Shown here: piece by piece, positions 11,223 to 21,390 of the stretch
Numbering within the stretch: the first letter of the stretch is position 1
Layout of the letters: every line of letters starts with the position of its first letter
DNA from: Nitrospirota bacterium
GTDB taxonomy: Bacteria > Nitrospirota > Thermodesulfovibrionia > Thermodesulfovibrionales > Magnetobacteriaceae
Length of the DNA: 64,000 nt
Assembly: GCA_015233725.1 (NCBI GenBank)
Contig: JADFXD010000003.1
Location: 1-64,000 of the forward strand
Direction of reading: 5' to 3'
Position numbers and translations under genes: made by a program
Notes under the pieces: model-generated
Seen by the model: only the letters and a program-made list of their open reading frames with translations
Told to the model about the DNA's origin: nothing
Databases searched by the model: none

Positions 11223-12380
11223 TCATAGTTTGGCGATTTCGGATGCGATCTTAGCGGCGTCTGCATCGATCGTTGACTCATTACTGATGACGATGGTCTT
11301 TACGTTAAATAGCGCCTTTAGATCGGAGATAAAGCCATCTGGTACCTCAGATGCCGTATTGAGGGCAAAGACCACCGTGTCGTACTTAAACTGGGCGTAT
11401 AGCTCAGGCAACACATCGTAGCTCCCCAGGAAGGTCGCAATCCCCCTGGCCTCAAGAAATTCCCTTGCCGCCTGTTGCTGTACCAGGAACCTGACCCCAA
11501 CGCCAAAGCGCTCAATCAGCGCCCTTGCCACCGCCAGCACCCTTAACAACACGTCATAGCCCTCCATTTGTGGCACCGTCACGTAGTAGATGACCTTGAC
11601 GGAGGCATCGTTGTATGCCTTTTGATACACCGAGGCATTGATCTCCCGCAAGTGGGGTTGTGTGCTTATGAGCTCAATGACGCCTTTGAGGGTGAAGTCC
11701 TTACCCGCATCCGTTAAGACATCGTAGAGACGGTTCATGAATTCGAGGTCGGAGGGGGTATCCACCGATATCCTGTGTCTTACGCGGTAGAACACCTCTT
11801 CATCTCTGAAGCTAAGACGTTTTACGTGAGCAAACCTTTCGGGATAGACGCCTTGAACGTAGACGGGGAAGTGGTGCTCTCTGAGGTGAGGCGTATCCGA
11901 TAGTTTATCGGCAAGGGCCCACATCCACCGCCTTGCAACCAGGATGCCCTCATGTATTGGATACACACCGTTGATCGGTTCAAAGACGACGTAGCCGGCA
12001 TCCTCGACATCCCTGAGGGCGCCAACTAGCAGGTCTATGGTCAGTGGATTGAGCAGCGGACAATCGCCACTTGCAAGGACACAGATATCGGCCTCATAGA
12101 GCGCTGCGGCTGCCGTAAGCCTGCCCACCACGTCATTTACATCCCCGTCGTAGATAAATAGCTCAAGGGCGTGTTCCTGGGCAAACCCTCTCAATTCCTC
12201 GCTCTCTGCCTCGCCTGGTGCGCATATGACGACCTGGTCAACCAAACCGCATTCCCTCAACCTGTGGGACACCCACGTAAGGAGCATCTTGCCCCCGATT
12301 TGCCTAAGATGTTTCCGGGGCAGCCGGGTCGACGTCAGTCTTACAGGCACAAATGCCACTGTCCTGCCCTTGACGCTCAC
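11223..12380 (-). CDS. Cytidylyltransferase (SpsF/PseF-like) with an extra C-terminal domain
   Basis: N-terminal VRLTSTRLPRKHLRQIGGKMLLTWV...ASGDCPLLNP; located with pseC and pseB. Confidence 0.75.
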   Translation of the reverse strand: MSVKGRTVAFVPVRLTSTRLPRKHLRQIGGKMLLTWVSHRLRECGLVDQVVICAPGEAESEELRGFAQEHALELFIYDGDVNDVVGRLTAAAALYEADICVLASGDCPLLNPLTIDLLVGALRDVEDAGYVVFEPINGVYPIHEGILVARRWMWALADKLSDTPHLREHHFPVYVQGVYPERFAHVKRLSFRDEEVFYRVRHRISVDTPSDLEFMNRLYDVLTDAGKDFTLKGVIELISTQPHLREINASVYQKAYNDASVKVIYYVTVPQMEGYDVLLRVLAVARALIERFGVGVRFLVQQQAAREFLEARGIATFLGSYDVLPELYAQFKYDTVVFALNTASEVPDGFISDLKALFNVKTIVISNESTIDADAAKIASEIAKL

Positions 12381-13618
12381 GCCGCTACCCCTGCTGCCAT
12401 TACCGCATAGACCCTCTCTATGACATCCCCCACCTGTGACTCAGACAGCGACGGGTAGATCGGTAGGCTTATCTCCCGCTGGTAGAAGTCCTCTGCTATG
12501 GGACACAGACCCCTATCGTAGCCCATTGCCCTATAGAAGGGGTGTTGATAGACCGGCACATAGTGTACGGCGACGCCAACACCGGCATCCCTTAATCCGT
12601 CGATCACTTGCGCCTTTTTTTCCTTATACCCGTCCTTGAGCCTTATAAAATAGAGGTGCCAGGCGCTTTGTGCGTAGTCTCTCTCCGGTGGGGTATAGAA
12701 ATATGGATTATTGTGAAATGCCTCGCTATAGGTCTCTGCAATATGTCGTCTCTTCTGAATAAACCCCTCGAGCTTACCCAACTGAGACCGGCCTAGTGCT
12801 GCCTGAAAGTCCGTCATGATGTAGTTGTATCCCAGATGGTGCATCTCATACAGCCAGGGTTCGTTGTCTTTTGGCATGTCTCTGTTGATCCCGTGCTGCC
12901 TAAACGACCTGAGTCTGTCATACAATGCCCTGTCGTTAGTCAACACTGCCCCCCCCTCCCCTGTTGTTATCGCCTTTACGGGGTGGAAGCTCAACACCGA
13001 CATGTGCGCGTGCAGACAGCAGCCAACGCTCCTGTATGCGTTGACGCTATTGAGGGGCGTGTCGTTTGATCGGATTCGTTCTTTTCCGCTGCAGGTCGCA
13101 CCTGCCTCCTTACAGTGGCGGGGTTTGTACCTGGCGCCAAGGGCATGGCAGGCATCCTCAACGACAGTGAGACCGTGTCTCTGAGCCAACTCAAACACCC
13201 CCTCATTGTCTACCGGATGGCCGGCAAAGGCAACGGGCACGATCAGCCTTGTCTTATCGGTGATCAGGGGAGCAATCCCTGATAAGTCAATGTTGCCGGT
13301 ATCGGGTTCAATGTCCGCAAAGACCGGTCTTGCCCCCAGATACAGTCCGGCATTGGCCGTTGCCACAAATGTTGTAGGGCTCGTGATAAACTCATCCCCC
13401 ACTTCCACTCCGGCGGCAAAATATGCACCGTGCAAGGCGGAAGTCCCGGAGTTAAACACCACCGCATAAGAGGCGCCTACACTGGCAGCAAGGCCCTCTT
13501 CAAATGCCTCGGAGACCCTCCCCCTGGTGATAAAGTCCGAGCGTAAGACCTTCACTACCTCAGCGATGTCACCTTCATCGATAGTCTGCCTTCCATAGGT
13601 AATGCGATCTAAGGACAT
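12377..13618 (-). CDS. pseC: UDP-4-amino-4,6-dideoxy-N-acetyl-beta-L-altrosamine transaminase (PseC-like), containing an apparent 30-aa insertion
   Basis: DegT/DnrJ/EryC1 aminotransferase: VVEDACHALGARY, SFHPVKAITTGEGG, FRQHGINRD; adjacent pseB. Confidence 0.88.
   Translation of the reverse strand: MSLDRITYGRQTIDEGDIAEVVKVLRSDFITRGRVSEAFEEGLAASVGASYAVVFNSGTSALHGAYFAAGVEVGDEFITSPTTFVATANAGLYLGARPVFADIEPDTGNIDLSGIAPLITDKTRLIVPVAFAGHPVDNEGVFELAQRHGLTVVEDACHALGARYKPRHCKEAGATCSGKERIRSNDTPLNSVNAYRSVGCCLHAHMSVLSFHPVKAITTGEGGAVLTNDRALYDRLRSFRQHGINRDMPKDNEPWLYEMHHLGYNYIMTDFQAALGRSQLGKLEGFIQKRRHIAETYSEAFHNNPYFYTPPERDYAQSAWHLYFIRLKDGYKEKKAQVIDGLRDAGVGVAVHYVPVYQHPFYRAMGYDRGLCPIAEDFYQREISLPIYPSLSESQVGDVIERVYAVMAAGVAA
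13028..13117. repeat. Class II palindromic element carried in frame inside pseC
   Basis: ttcttttccgctgcaggtcgcacctgcctccttac matches the intergenic element ttctttttcgctccaggtcgcacctggcccccttat at 38335-38369; encodes HCKEAGATCSGKERIRSNDTPLNSVNAYRS. Confidence 0.65.
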
Positions 13619-13634
13619 AGCTTGCTCATCACCG

Positions 13635-13695
13635 TAAAGAAAGAAAAGAAAGAAGAGGGGCGGCCAGGCGGCCTCCCTTTTTTCTCTCTTTTTAT
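13635..13695. repeat. Partial interspersed hairpin element
   Basis: aaagaaagaaaagaaagaag arm, ggggcggccaggcggcctccc, ttttttctctcttttt arm. Confidence 0.5.
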
Positions 13696-13728
13696 GGTTG
13701 AACTATTTTCTCTGCGCAACGCGAGTTA

Positions 13729-14727
13729 TTAGAACTGCTTTAGGCACTCTGCCATCTGTTCAACGGTCAACCACCAATCGTTTTTGTCGCTGCGGTATAC
13801 ATAGTTGTCAGGTAGTCTCCTGCAGTGCTTGTACCTGCTGACATCTTTTACGTCGAGGTGCAACTCCGACATCACTATATAGAGGACCTTGCCATTGTGC
13901 TCATACTCGATGGTTGTACCCGCCTCATCGCTTGAGATGAGGGTCTCATGGATCTTCTCCCCGGGACGGCAGCCGACAACCTTTATCTTGCAGTTGGGAG
14001 ATATGGCATCGACGAGGTCTGTTATCTTCATGCTTGGTATCTTAGGGACAAAGACCTCTCCGCCGACAGAGCCAACCAACGCCGTGTTGACCAACTCTAC
14101 GGACTCCTCGATGGTTATCCAGAATCTGGTCATACGCAGGTCCGTAACGGGCAGCTCAGTTGCCCCATCTCTGATGAGCTTTAAGAACAGGGGGATGACA
14201 CTGCCCCTGCTGGCTACAACGTTACCGTATCTGACAACCGCAAACCTGGTATCCTTTGCACCCACGTAGGCGCTTGCCGAGACAAATATCTTCTCCATCG
14301 CCAACTTTGTGGCGCCATAGAGGTTTACCGGGCTTACGGCCTTATCGGTGGATAAGGCGATGACCTTCCTGACACCATTGTCTATAGCCGCCTCGACGAT
14401 GTTCTGGGCGCCGATGATGTTGGTCTTGACCACCTCGAATGGGTTATACTCGGCAGCCAGCACGTGCTTGAGAGCGGCTGCGTGGATCACGTAATCCACC
14501 CCGTTAAAGGCCCTGTACAACCTCTCCCTGTCTCTGATATCACCTATGAAGTATCGTATTGGATACTTATGCCGGGGATAGACAAAGGACATCTCGTGCT
14601 GTTTATGTTCATCTCTGCTAAAGATGATGAGTTTTTTTACATTAAAGTTCTCAAATACGTATTGGGTATACCTCTTGCCAAAGAACCCTGTCCCTCCGGT
14701 AATGAGAATAGTCTTGTTGTTTAACAT
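13729..14727 (-). CDS. pseB: UDP-N-acetylglucosamine 4,6-dehydratase (inverting), PseB
   Basis: LNNKTILITGGTGFFGKRYTQYV, HAAALKHVLAAEYNPFEVVKTNIIGAQN, GATKLAMEK. Confidence 0.92.
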   Translation of the reverse strand: MLNNKTILITGGTGFFGKRYTQYVFENFNVKKLIIFSRDEHKQHEMSFVYPRHKYPIRYFIGDIRDRERLYRAFNGVDYVIHAAALKHVLAAEYNPFEVVKTNIIGAQNIVEAAIDNGVRKVIALSTDKAVSPVNLYGATKLAMEKIFVSASAYVGAKDTRFAVVRYGNVVASRGSVIPLFLKLIRDGATELPVTDLRMTRFWITIEESVELVNTALVGSVGGEVFVPKIPSMKITDLVDAISPNCKIKVVGCRPGEKIHETLISSDEAGTTIEYEHNGKVLYIVMSELHLDVKDVSRYKHCRRLPDNYVYRSDKNDWWLTVEQMAECLKQF

Positions 14728-14737
14728 GATTTAATCT

Positions 14738-15796
14738 CTAATACCTTCCTACACACCTGAATGTCCCCGTTGGGGTAATAGACAGATCAACCATGTTGAA
14801 CTTGACCTCGCTCTCTCTAACAACGTTCAGGCCATCCCTTTTTGCCTCAAGTGCCTCTCTCTTGTTTGGACAGATGGCTATGTTATCGACGCGTTCTTTT
14901 TCGGTGTAGTAGGCAACGTAATCGCGGTTTACAATCCCGATTGGCTCTGAGGCGCGGGCTTTATGTATGGAGCGCTTGCTCTGGATGTTAAACACCTCAA
15001 GGATATATGTATCATAATCCTTGAGTCTAACGAACAGATGGTCCCTTGATATTCCATAAAAACTACCCGCGTCCCTGAGTACGAGGTGGGGGATAACGGG
15101 GTTTAGGTTGTTATATATCCTGATTATTTCAGAGTTTTCACCGCCGCCTGGTTCAACGTAAACAGTGTACCTGCTAAACAGGTAACACCTCTCATCCGCC
15201 TTCCCTTGACACGGCCTTGGCTCCTCGGAAGAGTTGACGACTGCCCTGGCATCGGGATACCGTGCGTTTTCAACCACACTAGCAACCCCGTGCTCCCTCA
15301 CCGGTGGAAGGGGAAGCTCAAGAGGCAACGGCGGCACAGATGGAGTATCCACGGCTGTTGTAAGGGTAAAGTCAAACTCCACGCGTCCTTGTCTGATTAT
15401 ATGGCCTCTGAGGGTGTTACCTTCACAATCATCGGCATCTGCCTCCCACCTCTCATTGTCAATGGGGTTTGTAATCTTCACCCAGTTCTTTCCATAGTCG
15501 CCAAAGAGGTTTAACTCCTGAGCTGAGTTGTTGGAGTACTGGATGATAAGCCTTCCGCTACTGCGTGGGGTGTCGGTAAACATAAGCCACCCGGAGTTGC
15601 GTTCCTCGCCTCTTTTATATACCGTCCAGGGCACCTTGACGTTCTTTTTTATAGCAACCAGGCACTGTGCCCACAACTGGTCAACAGACACAAAACACAC
15701 CATAACCAACAACGTAAATATGGCAACCGTAACCCTCTGACATACCCTAAAGTCCATTGAAACCTCCTTATTTAACCTTATATTAATTTCAGGCAT
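14738..15796 (-). CDS. Secreted hypothetical protein (likely start at MDFRVCQ)
   Basis: Signal-peptide-like VAIFTLLVMVCFVSVDQLWAQ; no family recognised. Confidence 0.6.
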   Translation of the reverse strand: MPEINIRLNKEVSMDFRVCQRVTVAIFTLLVMVCFVSVDQLWAQCLVAIKKNVKVPWTVYKRGEERNSGWLMFTDTPRSSGRLIIQYSNNSAQELNLFGDYGKNWVKITNPIDNERWEADADDCEGNTLRGHIIRQGRVEFDFTLTTAVDTPSVPPLPLELPLPPVREHGVASVVENARYPDARAVVNSSEEPRPCQGKADERCYLFSRYTVYVEPGGGENSEIIRIYNNLNPVIPHLVLRDAGSFYGISRDHLFVRLKDYDTYILEVFNIQSKRSIHKARASEPIGIVNRDYVAYYTEKERVDNIAICPNKREALEAKRDGLNVVRESEVKFNMVDLSITPTGTFRCVGRY

Positions 15797-16051
15797 TAAT
15801 TGAACCTGTTACATTTTACAATTTTCTGCCTGATTTAATCTATAGGCCCAATTGCATCATATAGAATCTATATGAAATTTATAGCGCGTTTCGATCCGAT
15901 TCGTATAAGGCAGTAGCGAACGATGGGAGATAAAGGAGAGGGAAAGAAGGTAGGGCTTTATATTCCTTTTATTTCTTTTGTCAACTTAGCTATGGGTAGG
16001 TGTTTTATGTTATAATATACCATTATATAAAGTTATACAGGAGGTTGTTCA

Positions 16052-16420
16052 ATGGCTAAGAGGATTATGATCATCGATGATTCGGCCACTCTGAGGGAGG
16101 TTGTAAAGGCCACACTGCTTAAGGCCGGCTATGAGGTGCTGGAGGCGGTAGATGGTAAGGACGCGTTGAAAAAGATTGCCGGGCAGAAGATCAACCTGAT
16201 CGTATGTGACGTAAATATGCCCAATATGGATGGCATAACCTTTCTCAAAGAAATAAAGCAGCAGACAGCTCACAAGTTTGTCCCGATCATCATGCTGACG
16301 ACCGAGTCTCAGGAGACAAAGAAGCAGGAGGGTAAGGCCGCCGGAGCCAAGGCATGGGTCGTAAAACCATTTAAACCTGAAACAATGCTGGCAGCCGTTG
16401 AAAAACTTATACTGCCATAA
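16052..16420 (+). CDS. cheY: CheY-like response regulator
   Basis: IMIIDDSATLREVV, VCDVNMPNMDG, MLTTES, VVKPF. Confidence 0.93.
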   Translation: MAKRIMIIDDSATLREVVKATLLKAGYEVLEAVDGKDALKKIAGQKINLIVCDVNMPNMDGITFLKEIKQQTAHKFVPIIMLTTESQETKKQEGKAAGAKAWVVKPFKPETMLAAVEKLILP

Positions 16421-16480
16421 AAAAAAGATGTTGTATTATGAGTATTTGCCTCAATGTAAGTCACAAACCTGCGCAAGATG

Positions 16481-16560
16481 GCGCGTCAAGGGCACTGGTG
16501 TCCCCTTGTGGGTGGGTCTGAGGGAGGGCAAAGCCCTCCCATCTCTCCCCCCTTCTTAAA
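16481..16560 (+). repeat. Interspersed double-hairpin element, class I
   Basis: caagggcactggtgtccccttg, then gggagggcaaagccctccc hairpin, pyrimidine tail. Confidence 0.8.
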
Positions 16561-16581
16561 TGCACTAACCGGGAGGATTTT

Positions 16582-16872
16582 ATGCTGGTGAACATGGATA
16601 AAGATAAGACAACGCACAGGCTTACAGTGGATGGCGAGATGACAATAGTCAACGCCATTGAAATAAAAAAGACCTTTGCCGATGCCCTGGAGGGTTGCTT
16701 GGAGCTGGAGGTAGACCTCTCCAAGGTAAGCGAGTTTGATACCGCGGGCTTTCAACTGCTGTTGATGCTCAAGCTGGCGGCTCAGAAGCAAAACAAGGGA
16801 TTTCGCGTGATCGCCCACAGCCCCTCTACTACACAGGTGCTGAATATATATAATATGAAGGGAGAGTTTTGA
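16582..16872 (+). CDS. STAS-domain protein (anti-sigma factor antagonist-like)
   Basis: VDGEMTIVNAIEIKKTF...LEVDLSKVSEFDTAGFQLLLMLK. Confidence 0.85.
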   Translation: MLVNMDKDKTTHRLTVDGEMTIVNAIEIKKTFADALEGCLELEVDLSKVSEFDTAGFQLLLMLKLAAQKQNKGFRVIAHSPSTTQVLNIYNMKGEF

Positions 16873-16873
16873 T

Positions 16874-19051
16874 ATGGAGCTAGAATCCGTAAGAAATACG
16901 TTTCTGATTGAGGCCAACGAGCTCCTGGTGGAGATGGAAAAAGCCCTCCTCGAGCTGGAGGGAAGCGATGACAAGGCAGAGCTTATAAATGTCATGTTTC
17001 GCGGCGCTCACACCATTAAAGGCTCTGCCGGCCTTATTGGTCTGGACAGGGTCGTGCACTTTACACACAAGGTCGAGAGTGTGCTGGAGCGCCTCAGGCA
17101 GAATGAACTGAAGATATCAGAGGGGTTGATCGGGGTCATGCTTAACTGCAAGGACCACATAGCTGAACTGGTGCAGTTGAGCTGTGCCTCCGAGGAGGAG
17201 CTTCCAGCTGCGATAATAACAGCGGGCGATCTGCTCCACGATGCCTTGGCCCCCTATCTTGCTATAACCCCACCTCCCGCCCCAAAATCCGCCAATGCTA
17301 CAACCGGTGCCCCCGCGCTGGACTGCGGTATCGGCCCTTATAATGCCGATGCCTCTGTGGGCAGTAGTAGCTGGCACATATCGCTGAGGTTTGGACGCGA
17401 TGTCCTGCGTGATGGCATGGACCCGCTGTCGTTTATAAACTACCTAAAACGTTATGGCGAAATAGAGTATCTAACCACGCTGTATGCCTGTCTGCCCGAT
17501 ATTGAGGACATGAATCCCGAGAGCTGTTACCTCGGCTTTGAGATAACCTTTCGCTCCGATTTTACCAAGCAGGAGATCGAGGATGTCTTTGAATTTCTCA
17601 GGGAGTCCTGTGTGATCAGGATTATACCGCCCCACAGCGCCGCCCCGACGTACATGTCGCTTATTGACGAGCTGACTGAGGATAGCTGGCGCCTGGGTGA
17701 AATCCTGGTCAAGAGCGGGGCCATAACCCAGAGAGAACTTGATGAGGCGCTTAGAAAACAACAGGGCGAACCCGAAAGAGAAAAACCCTGCATTGGCGAT
17801 ATCCTGGTCAAGGAGGGCGTAGTACACCGCGAGGTCGTAGAGGCAGCCGTCGATAAACAGGCCAAACTCAGAAAGCCCGCCTCGGAGGAGGGTAAGACCA
17901 TCCGCGTCGATGCCGTCAAGCTCGACCACCTCATCAACCTCGTCGGAGAGCTGGTCATCTCCTCCGGGGGGATCAGGCAGCACGCAAATATGGTCAAGGA
18001 CAGCGCCCTGTCAAAGTCTTCCATGCTGATGAGCAGACTCGTCAACGATATCCGCGAAATAGCCATGAAGATGAGAATGGTGCCCATAGCCGCAACGTTT
18101 AATCGCTTCCAGAGGCTGGTACACGACTCAAGCAGAGAGATGGGAAAAAACATCGAGCTTGTCATCGAGGGCGGCGAGACCGAACTTGACAGGACCATGA
18201 TAGAGAAGCTCACAGACCCGCTAACCCACATCGTGCGCAACTCCGTAGACCACGGGATCGAACCCCCGCAAGAACGCCTGGCCGCCGGAAAGCCGGCCAA
18301 AGGTACAATCACACTCGACGCCTATCACGACTCGGGCAGCATCATAATCGCCATCTCGGATGACGGCAGGGGGCTTAACGCAGAAAAGATATGGCAAAAG
18401 GCCATCAAGGTGGGTATGGTTGACCCCGACAAGCGTCCCCCGGATAAAGACCTCTACAAACTGATCTTTGAACCCGGCTTCTCCACTGCCGAGGCGGTGA
18501 CCAATCTCTCCGGTCGCGGCGTGGGCATGGACGTGGTAAGACGAAACATCGAGGTCATGCGCGGCTTTGTCCAGATAGACACCGTCCAGGGACAATCAAC
18601 GACCATGCTGATCCACCTGCCACTGACGCTGTCCATAATCGATGGCTTTATGGTGGGCATCAGGGGCGCATTTTATATAATCCCATTAGATATGGTCGTA
18701 AAGTGCTTTATCCTTACCGAGGAAAGGCGGATGATGATAGAGTCGCGCGGATACTTTGACTTCCGGGGCAAGGTGATCCCCTACATAGACCTGGCCGGCG
18801 TCTTTAACACCAACGGGGGGGCACGACACAGCGATAACATCGTGGTGGTCCAGTATGCCGGTCAGAGCGTGGCCTTCGCCGTGGACAGGCTCTTTGGCGA
18901 CGTGCAGGTGGTAATCAAGACCCTGGGTAAGGTCTACAAAGAGGTAGAAGGCATAGCAGGGGCCACCATCCTGGGCGATGGCACGGTAGCGATGATCCTG
19001 GACGTGCCGGGTATCATAAAGACCGTCAAAAATAGCACGATAAATGTGTAA
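16874..19051 (+). CDS. cheA: Chemotaxis histidine kinase CheA
   Basis: Hpt motif AHTIKGSAGLIG; VDHGIEPP, GRGLNAEKI, GRGVGMDVVRRNI; CheW-like C-terminus; embedded LGEILVKSGAITQRELDEAL segments. Confidence 0.95.
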   Translation: MELESVRNTFLIEANELLVEMEKALLELEGSDDKAELINVMFRGAHTIKGSAGLIGLDRVVHFTHKVESVLERLRQNELKISEGLIGVMLNCKDHIAELVQLSCASEEELPAAIITAGDLLHDALAPYLAITPPPAPKSANATTGAPALDCGIGPYNADASVGSSSWHISLRFGRDVLRDGMDPLSFINYLKRYGEIEYLTTLYACLPDIEDMNPESCYLGFEITFRSDFTKQEIEDVFEFLRESCVIRIIPPHSAAPTYMSLIDELTEDSWRLGEILVKSGAITQRELDEALRKQQGEPEREKPCIGDILVKEGVVHREVVEAAVDKQAKLRKPASEEGKTIRVDAVKLDHLINLVGELVISSGGIRQHANMVKDSALSKSSMLMSRLVNDIREIAMKMRMVPIAATFNRFQRLVHDSSREMGKNIELVIEGGETELDRTMIEKLTDPLTHIVRNSVDHGIEPPQERLAAGKPAKGTITLDAYHDSGSIIIAISDDGRGLNAEKIWQKAIKVGMVDPDKRPPDKDLYKLIFEPGFSTAEAVTNLSGRGVGMDVVRRNIEVMRGFVQIDTVQGQSTTMLIHLPLTLSIIDGFMVGIRGAFYIIPLDMVVKCFILTEERRMMIESRGYFDFRGKVIPYIDLAGVFNTNGGARHSDNIVVVQYAGQSVAFAVDRLFGDVQVVIKTLGKVYKEVEGIAGATILGDGTVAMILDVPGIIKTVKNSTINV

Positions 19052-19065
19052 CAATAGTATAAGCA

Positions 19066-19153
19066 TTCACCGTGAAAAAGATATAAGATGGGGTCAAGGG
19101 CACTGGTTCCCTTCCAGGGGGCCAGGGGGCGGAGCCCCCTTTCTTCTCCCTTA
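19066..19153 (+). repeat. Interspersed double-hairpin element, class I
   Basis: ccgtgaaaaagatataagatggggtcaagggcactggttcccttccagg...ggggggcggagccccctttcttctcc. Confidence 0.8.
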
Positions 19154-19181
19154 ACGAATTGTTATAACAAAGGAGGAATAT

Positions 19182-21242
19182 ATGAGCTGGTTCTACAACA
19201 TGAGGATTGCGAAGAAACTTGTATCAACGTTTATCTTGCTCGCCTTGATAGCGGGTGGGATTGGCTATATAGGCATCACAAACATCAACAAGATTACGGC
19301 TGCCGATACAACGCTATACGAAAATATGACCGTTCCCCTTGCATCTCTGGCATCCATTACAGGCGACTTCCAGAGATTGAGAGTCAATGTCAAACAATAC
19401 CTCGATGCTGAAAAGGAGGACGAACGAAAATCCGTCATTGAGAGGGCCAAACTACGAAAGGACGAAATAGAGAAAAACGCCCAACTGTACTCAAAGACGA
19501 TCTTACATGAAGAAGGCAAGGTCCTTTTTAAGGAATTCACGGATGCCCATAAGACATTCCTTGGAGAGTTGGATAAGTTATTCGAGCTTGTTCATGCGGG
19601 GAAGGTGGCTGAGGCAAAGGCCCTCGAAGAAGGAGATATGTTAAAGCTGGAAAGGACTGAAACGCAGGCAATCAACAAACTGATTGACTACAAGACCAGG
19701 ATAGCAAAAGATACCGCTGAGGCCAATACGGCATTAGCGAACTCCTCGACCAAGATGATTATCATTATCACCATTATCGGTATGATAGCGGCGATAGCCA
19801 TCGGTCTGTTGGTCTCCAATACCATCAGCCGCCCCGTCAACGCGATGGTTATAGCTGCAGATAAGATAGCCAGCGGCGACCTCAACGTCAAGATAGAACA
19901 TGACACAAGGGATGAGATCGGGATGCTTGCACAATCCTTCAAGGGCGTCATCGGTAACGTAAACGCCCTCACAAGAGACGCCAACATGCTGGTTCAATCG
20001 GCCTTGGATGGCAAACTCACCACGCGTGCGGATGCCTCCAAACACGAGGGGGACTATCGCAAGATCATCGATGGCATCAACAACACACTCAACGCCGTGG
20101 TTGGGCCGCTCAATAAGGCAGCCAACTATATCGACAGGCTCAGTAAGGGTGACACCCCCGAGCGGATCACGGAGGAGTACAAGGGGGATTTTAATGACAT
20201 CAAGGGCAACCTCAATGCCCTGATCGACGCCACCAACGCAATAACCAACATAGCAAAGACGATCGCAAGGGGCGACCTGACGGTGGAGATAAGGGAACGC
20301 TCCGACAAGGATGAACTCATGAGGTCGCTTGCCACGATGGTGGATAAGCTGGTAGATGTGCTCTATGAGATAAAGCTGTCCTCTGGCGGCGTGGCCGATG
20401 GCAGTAGTAACCTCAGTGCGGCCTCCGAGGAGCTATCCCAGGGGGCCACGGAGCAGGCCGCGGCGGCAGAGGAGGCATCCTCCTCGATGGAGGAGATGGC
20501 CTCAAACATCAGACAAAGCGCCGACAACGCCCAGCAGACCGAAAAGATAGCAAAGCAGGTGGCAGAGGACGCCATACAGAGTGGTAGGGCCGTCTCCGAG
20601 ACCCTGACTGCCATGAAAGAGATAGCCGGCAAGATCACCATTATCGAGGAGATAGCCCGGCAGACAAACCTCCTTGCCTTAAACGCGGCCATTGAGGCGG
20701 CACGGGCTGGGGAGCATGGCAAGGGCTTTGCCGTTGTCGCCTCCGAGGTCAGGCAACTGGCCGAGCGTAGTCAGACCGCGGCGGGGGAGATCACCAAGCT
20801 GGCCACCACAAGCGTGGAGGTCGCCGACAAGGCAGGCGGGATGTTGGCCAAGATCGTCCCCGATATCAAAAAGACCGCAGAGCTTGTCCAGGAGATAAGC
20901 GCGTCCAGCGTTGAACAAAACGCAGGGGCAGAACAGGTAAACAAGGCCATACAGCAACTGGACCAGGTGATACAGCAAAACGCCTCGGCCTCCGAGGAGA
21001 TGTCCTCCACCGCCGTCGAACTATCCAATCAGGCAGAGCAACTGCAAAGGGTCATATCGTTCTTCAAGATGCCCGATGACATAAGCGACAGGAAGGCATA
21101 CGCATCCGCCAAACAACAGGGTAAATCGAATGTAAAAAAGAAGCCATTTGCCATAACCAGGGATGTCAAAAAGGGCAAGGAAAAGACAGGCGCCGCCGTC
21201 CATATACACGACTCCGACGACAGCGGCTTCGAAACCTTCTAA
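19182..21242 (+). CDS. Methyl-accepting chemotaxis protein
   Basis: 4HB-like sensor, HAMP region, [42 protein letters not shown]. Confidence 0.95.
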   Translation: MSWFYNMRIAKKLVSTFILLALIAGGIGYIGITNINKITAADTTLYENMTVPLASLASITGDFQRLRVNVKQYLDAEKEDERKSVIERAKLRKDEIEKNAQLYSKTILHEEGKVLFKEFTDAHKTFLGELDKLFELVHAGKVAEAKALEEGDMLKLERTETQAINKLIDYKTRIAKDTAEANTALANSSTKMIIIITIIGMIAAIAIGLLVSNTISRPVNAMVIAADKIASGDLNVKIEHDTRDEIGMLAQSFKGVIGNVNALTRDANMLVQSALDGKLTTRADASKHEGDYRKIIDGINNTLNAVVGPLNKAANYIDRLSKGDTPERITEEYKGDFNDIKGNLNALIDATNAITNIAKTIARGDLTVEIRERSDKDELMRSLATMVDKLVDVLYEIKLSSGGVADGSSNLSAASEELSQGATEQAAAAEEASSSMEEMASNIRQSADNAQQTEKIAKQVAEDAIQSGRAVSETLTAMKEIAGKITIIEEIARQTNLLALNAAIEAARAGEHGKGFAVVASEVRQLAERSQTAAGEITKLATTSVEVADKAGGMLAKIVPDIKKTAELVQEISASSVEQNAGAEQVNKAIQQLDQVIQQNASASEEMSSTAVELSNQAEQLQRVISFFKMPDDISDRKAYASAKQQGKSNVKKKPFAITRDVKKGKEKTGAAVHIHDSDDSGFETF

Positions 21243-21352
21243 GGAAAAGGGAAAAGACAAGAAGGGGGCGGCGCTGCTTCTTTTGCGCTCCAGGACGCTC
21301 CTGGCGCCCCCTTTAGAACCCCCTGCAAGGGCACCATGCCCTTGAGCTCGAT
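21241..21352 (-). repeat. Composite interspersed element (class II hairpin next to class I hairpin)
   Basis: cgctccaggacgctcctggcg followed by ctgcaagggcaccatgcccttgag. Confidence 0.75.
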
Positions 21353-21390
21353 GGTTGGGGCGTTACACAGGGTAGGGAGATGATAGAGAT

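Noticed and set aside
17527-18312. 261-aa minus-strand ORF opposite cheA (also 17471-17983, 16486-16995)
   Set aside because: Low-complexity Ser/Leu/Pro-rich antisense translation of a high-confidence CDS; no independent start signals or recognisable motifs.
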